A stretch of 33,982 nucleotides of DNA. Source: Stagonosporopsis chrysanthemi (taxonomy: Eukaryota; Ascomycota; Dothideomycetes; Pleosporales; Didymellaceae). Position numbers and translations under genes: made by a program. The stretch covers positions 1 through 33,982 of the forward strand of contig JAFISE010000259.1 of assembly GCA_022560025.1 (NCBI GenBank). Reading direction: 5' to 3'. The notes below the pieces were generated by a model. That model did no database searches, was not told the origin of the DNA, and saw nothing but the letters and a program-made list of their open reading frames with translations. The first letter of the stretch is position 1. Every line of letters starts with the position of its first letter. Below are positions 32,215 through 33,982 of the stretch, one piece after another.

Positions 32215-32248
32215 GCGTAACGACCGGATTCGCGTAACGACCGAATCA
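32215..32248. repeat. 17-bp subterminal tandem repeat
   Basis: gcgtaacgaccggattc (32215-32231) and gcgtaacgaccgaatca (32232-32248) are adjacent, sharing gcgtaacgaccg. They lie 12 bp inside the element end, before the transposase start. Confidence 0.9.
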
Positions 32249-32266
32249 TCATAACTACACCATATT

Positions 32267-33982
32267 TTGACGCGTCGTATCTCAATGACCATGGCAGCTA
32301 TTGACAAAGCGCTTGCAGCAATCGATGCGCTGAAACCAGGCGAAAAACTTGTGTATCAGACTTTTGCTACCAGGTTTGGCGTTAATCGCGTAACTCTAGC
32401 CCGGAGACACAAGCGTGCACAGCAAGATCAGGAGACTAAGAACATCAATCAACAACGGCTTGACCCACAACAGGAGATAGAGCTTGTTAAGTATATAGAA
32501 GAGCTTACTAGGCGTCACTTACCACCCACAAGAGAGATAATTCAAAATTTCGCGTCACTAATTGCTCAAAATCCAGTCTCCAAGAGCTGGGTTACGCGCT
32601 TCATCAACTAGCACTCTATCCATCTCATCTCGCGTTACTCCACCGGCATGGATCGCCAGCGTCACGACGCCAATTCCTACAATAAATACTAGCTCTACTT
32701 CAACCTACTGCAGCAGAAAATCTCTAAATACTCTATTAAGAGTCGCCACACATACAATATAGATGAGAAAGGCTTCATGATTAGGAAGACGGGTAGGACA
32801 AAACACATCTTCAGCAAGCGTATGTAGATGAAGGGTGAGGTCAAAGAATCAACCTCTGATAGCAATCAAGATTGGCAGACACTTATAGCGTGTGCGTGCG
32901 CTGATGGATCAGCACTGCCGCCAGGCCTTATCTACAAGTCCTCCAACGCCAGCATCAAATCAGACTAGGTAGCCAAAATTAAGCCAGGGGTACACTCTGT
33001 GATAGTTACCTCATCTCCCTTAGGATGGTCAAACAATAAGATCAGGCTTGCGTAGCTTAAGCAGGTGTTTGATCGCTATACAAAGGACAAGGCACGAAGA
33101 AAGTGGCGGCTATTGATACTGGATAGCCATGGATCACACTTAACGATGGATTTTATCAACTATTGTAATGAGAACAAGATACTCCTAGCTATACTTCCCC
33201 CTCACTCAACCCAGACGCTCCAGCCGCTTAATGTGGTGCTGTTTAAACCTCTGTCAACAGCATACTCAAAAGCACTCACAACACATATCCATGACTCTCA
33301 AAACAAAGTAGCTATCACTAGAGCAGACTTCTTTGGGCTATTCTAGCAGGCGTAGATGTGTAGCTTCACTTAAAAGCTGATACTTAAGTCTTTTAAGGCA
33401 ATGGGTATCTATCCACTCAACCCTAACGTCATCCTCAATCGCTTCGCCAAAACACTAGAGAGCTCAGATTCAGATGGTACGTCATCATCTGTCTTTAGCA
33501 ACGAAGACTGGCTTAAAATAGAGACGTTGTTGCAGAGGGTTGCCAAAGATGAGAGGAGTCAGGAGGCGAAAAAGATGAGACGATCGATCCACTACATCTT
33601 AGTCAAGGCCTCACTCCTCCAACACGAGATAGATAGGCTTAAAAAGATTATAAAGAAGCAGAAGAAGCACAAGAAGAAGAACAAAGCCTTAGATTTGCAG
33701 CAGCGAAAGGAGTACCACGGGGGTGCTGTGTTTTGGTCTCCTTCAAAGATCAACAAAGCACGCTTCCGCGAGAGAGTCAGAAAGCAAGAGGAGAAGGAAG
33801 AAGCGCTTAGAAAAGCAACTAGTAAGGAAGTAGCAGCCGCCAAGAAGCTGGTAAAGGACAAGGAGAAGGAAGAGAAGCGTGTAGCGAGAGAGGTGGCTAA
33901 GGAGGTGCGTGAGAAGGAGAAGGCTGAGGCAGCGATTCGGAAGGCTGAAAAGCAAGCTGAAAAACAACGTCAAAAGGAGGAG
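32267..33982 (+). pseudogene. Pogo (DDE_1/CENP-B-type) transposase, interrupted by at least eight stops, 3' end outside window
   Basis: One frame runs the whole way. The start is ATG 32267 or, more probably, ATG 32285 or 32291 just before AIDKALAAIDAL. Order: N-terminal HTH (about 32300-32430, GVNRVTLARRHKRA), CENP-B-type second HTH (ELVKYIEELTRRHLPP to SWVTRFIN, 32480-32608), DDE core with YNIDEKGFMIR (about 32755-32790), 'LLILDSHGSH' (about 33112-33141) and 'QTLQPLNVVLFKPL' (about 33207-33250), then a Lys/Glu-rich coiled-coil tail (33560-33982). Stops are at 32609, 32690, 32824, 32966, 33053, 33344, 33353 (TAG) and 33371 (TAA), many where Trp or Gln is expected; no frameshifts seen. Inactive as it stands. 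Confidence 0.85.

Larger units (their letters stand above)
32203..33982 (+). mobile_element. Lightly RIP-mutated pogo-type element, running off the right edge
   Basis: The left terminus begins CCGTGTCCGTGCGCGT directly after TA (32201-32202), identical over 16 bases to the right terminus of E3. Subterminal 17-bp repeats follow, then a transposase frame that stays in register to the window edge. The right terminus is outside. GC content is close to that of the gene islands, unlike the other pogo copies, so it is either younger or less exposed to RIP. Confidence 0.85.

Noticed and set aside
33592..33973. Minus-strand ORFs rich in Leu/Phe/Ser, resembling membrane proteins
   Set aside because: They are the complement of the Lys/Glu-rich transposase tail; the hydrophobic look is an artefact of that composition.
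1..33982. tRNA, rRNA or other structured RNA genes
   Set aside because: No cloverleaf-type or conserved rRNA sequence was noticed by eye; a covariance-model scan could not be run, so this is a negative by inspection only.

Overview
The window looks like a piece of a filamentous ascomycete genome, probably a Dothideomycete such as a Pleosporales plant-associated fungus (inference). Three things point there: spliced genes with 50-80 nt introns and canonical GT/AG borders; long, extremely AT-rich blocks in which recognisable transposon proteins are riddled with TAG/TAA stops at Trp and Gln positions, the signature of repeat-induced point mutation (RIP); and the transposon types themselves (Ty3/Gypsy, Fot1/pogo, Tc1/mariner).

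Layout. 1-7260: RIP-degraded DNA with a pogo fragment, then a Gypsy retrotransposon (copy 1) carrying a nested solo LTR in its integrase. 7294-7742: a hairpin MITE with an 8-bp target duplication. 8062-8965: gene island 1, one two-exon short-chain dehydrogenase on the minus strand. 9084-28304: about 19 kb of RIP-degraded transposons. These comprise pogo end fragments; a Fot1-like element (10993-22633) split by a 9.1-kb Gypsy element (13180-22267, 5-bp target duplication CTGCT), itself split by a second Fot1-like element (18806-20660, TA target); then three further pogo copies. 28305-31413: gene island 2, with a truncated AflR-type regulator (minus) divergent from an intact three-exon NAD(P)-dependent reductase (plus). 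31416-32200: an internally deleted Tc1/mariner element. 32203-33982: a lightly RIP-mutated pogo element running off the right edge, sharing its TA target with the Tc1/mariner element.

How it works together. The three cellular genes sit in small GC-balanced islands in repeat DNA. The reductase has every active-site motif and should be functional. The dehydrogenase lacks several canonical catalytic residues and has a transposon end 118 bp upstream of its start codon. The regulator has no DNA-binding domain. This could be the remnant of a secondary-metabolite locus isolated by transposon invasion, but no synthase gene is present, so that is inference.

The most interesting pattern is in the transposon ends. 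Several distinct pogo/Fot1-type termini carry tandem subterminal repeats with the same 17-bp period although the repeat sequences differ. A second item is an antisense Cys-rich/coiled-coil ORF conserved between pol and the 3' LTR in both Gypsy copies. All coordinates inside RIP-degraded elements are approximate unless a target duplication or terminal repeat is given.
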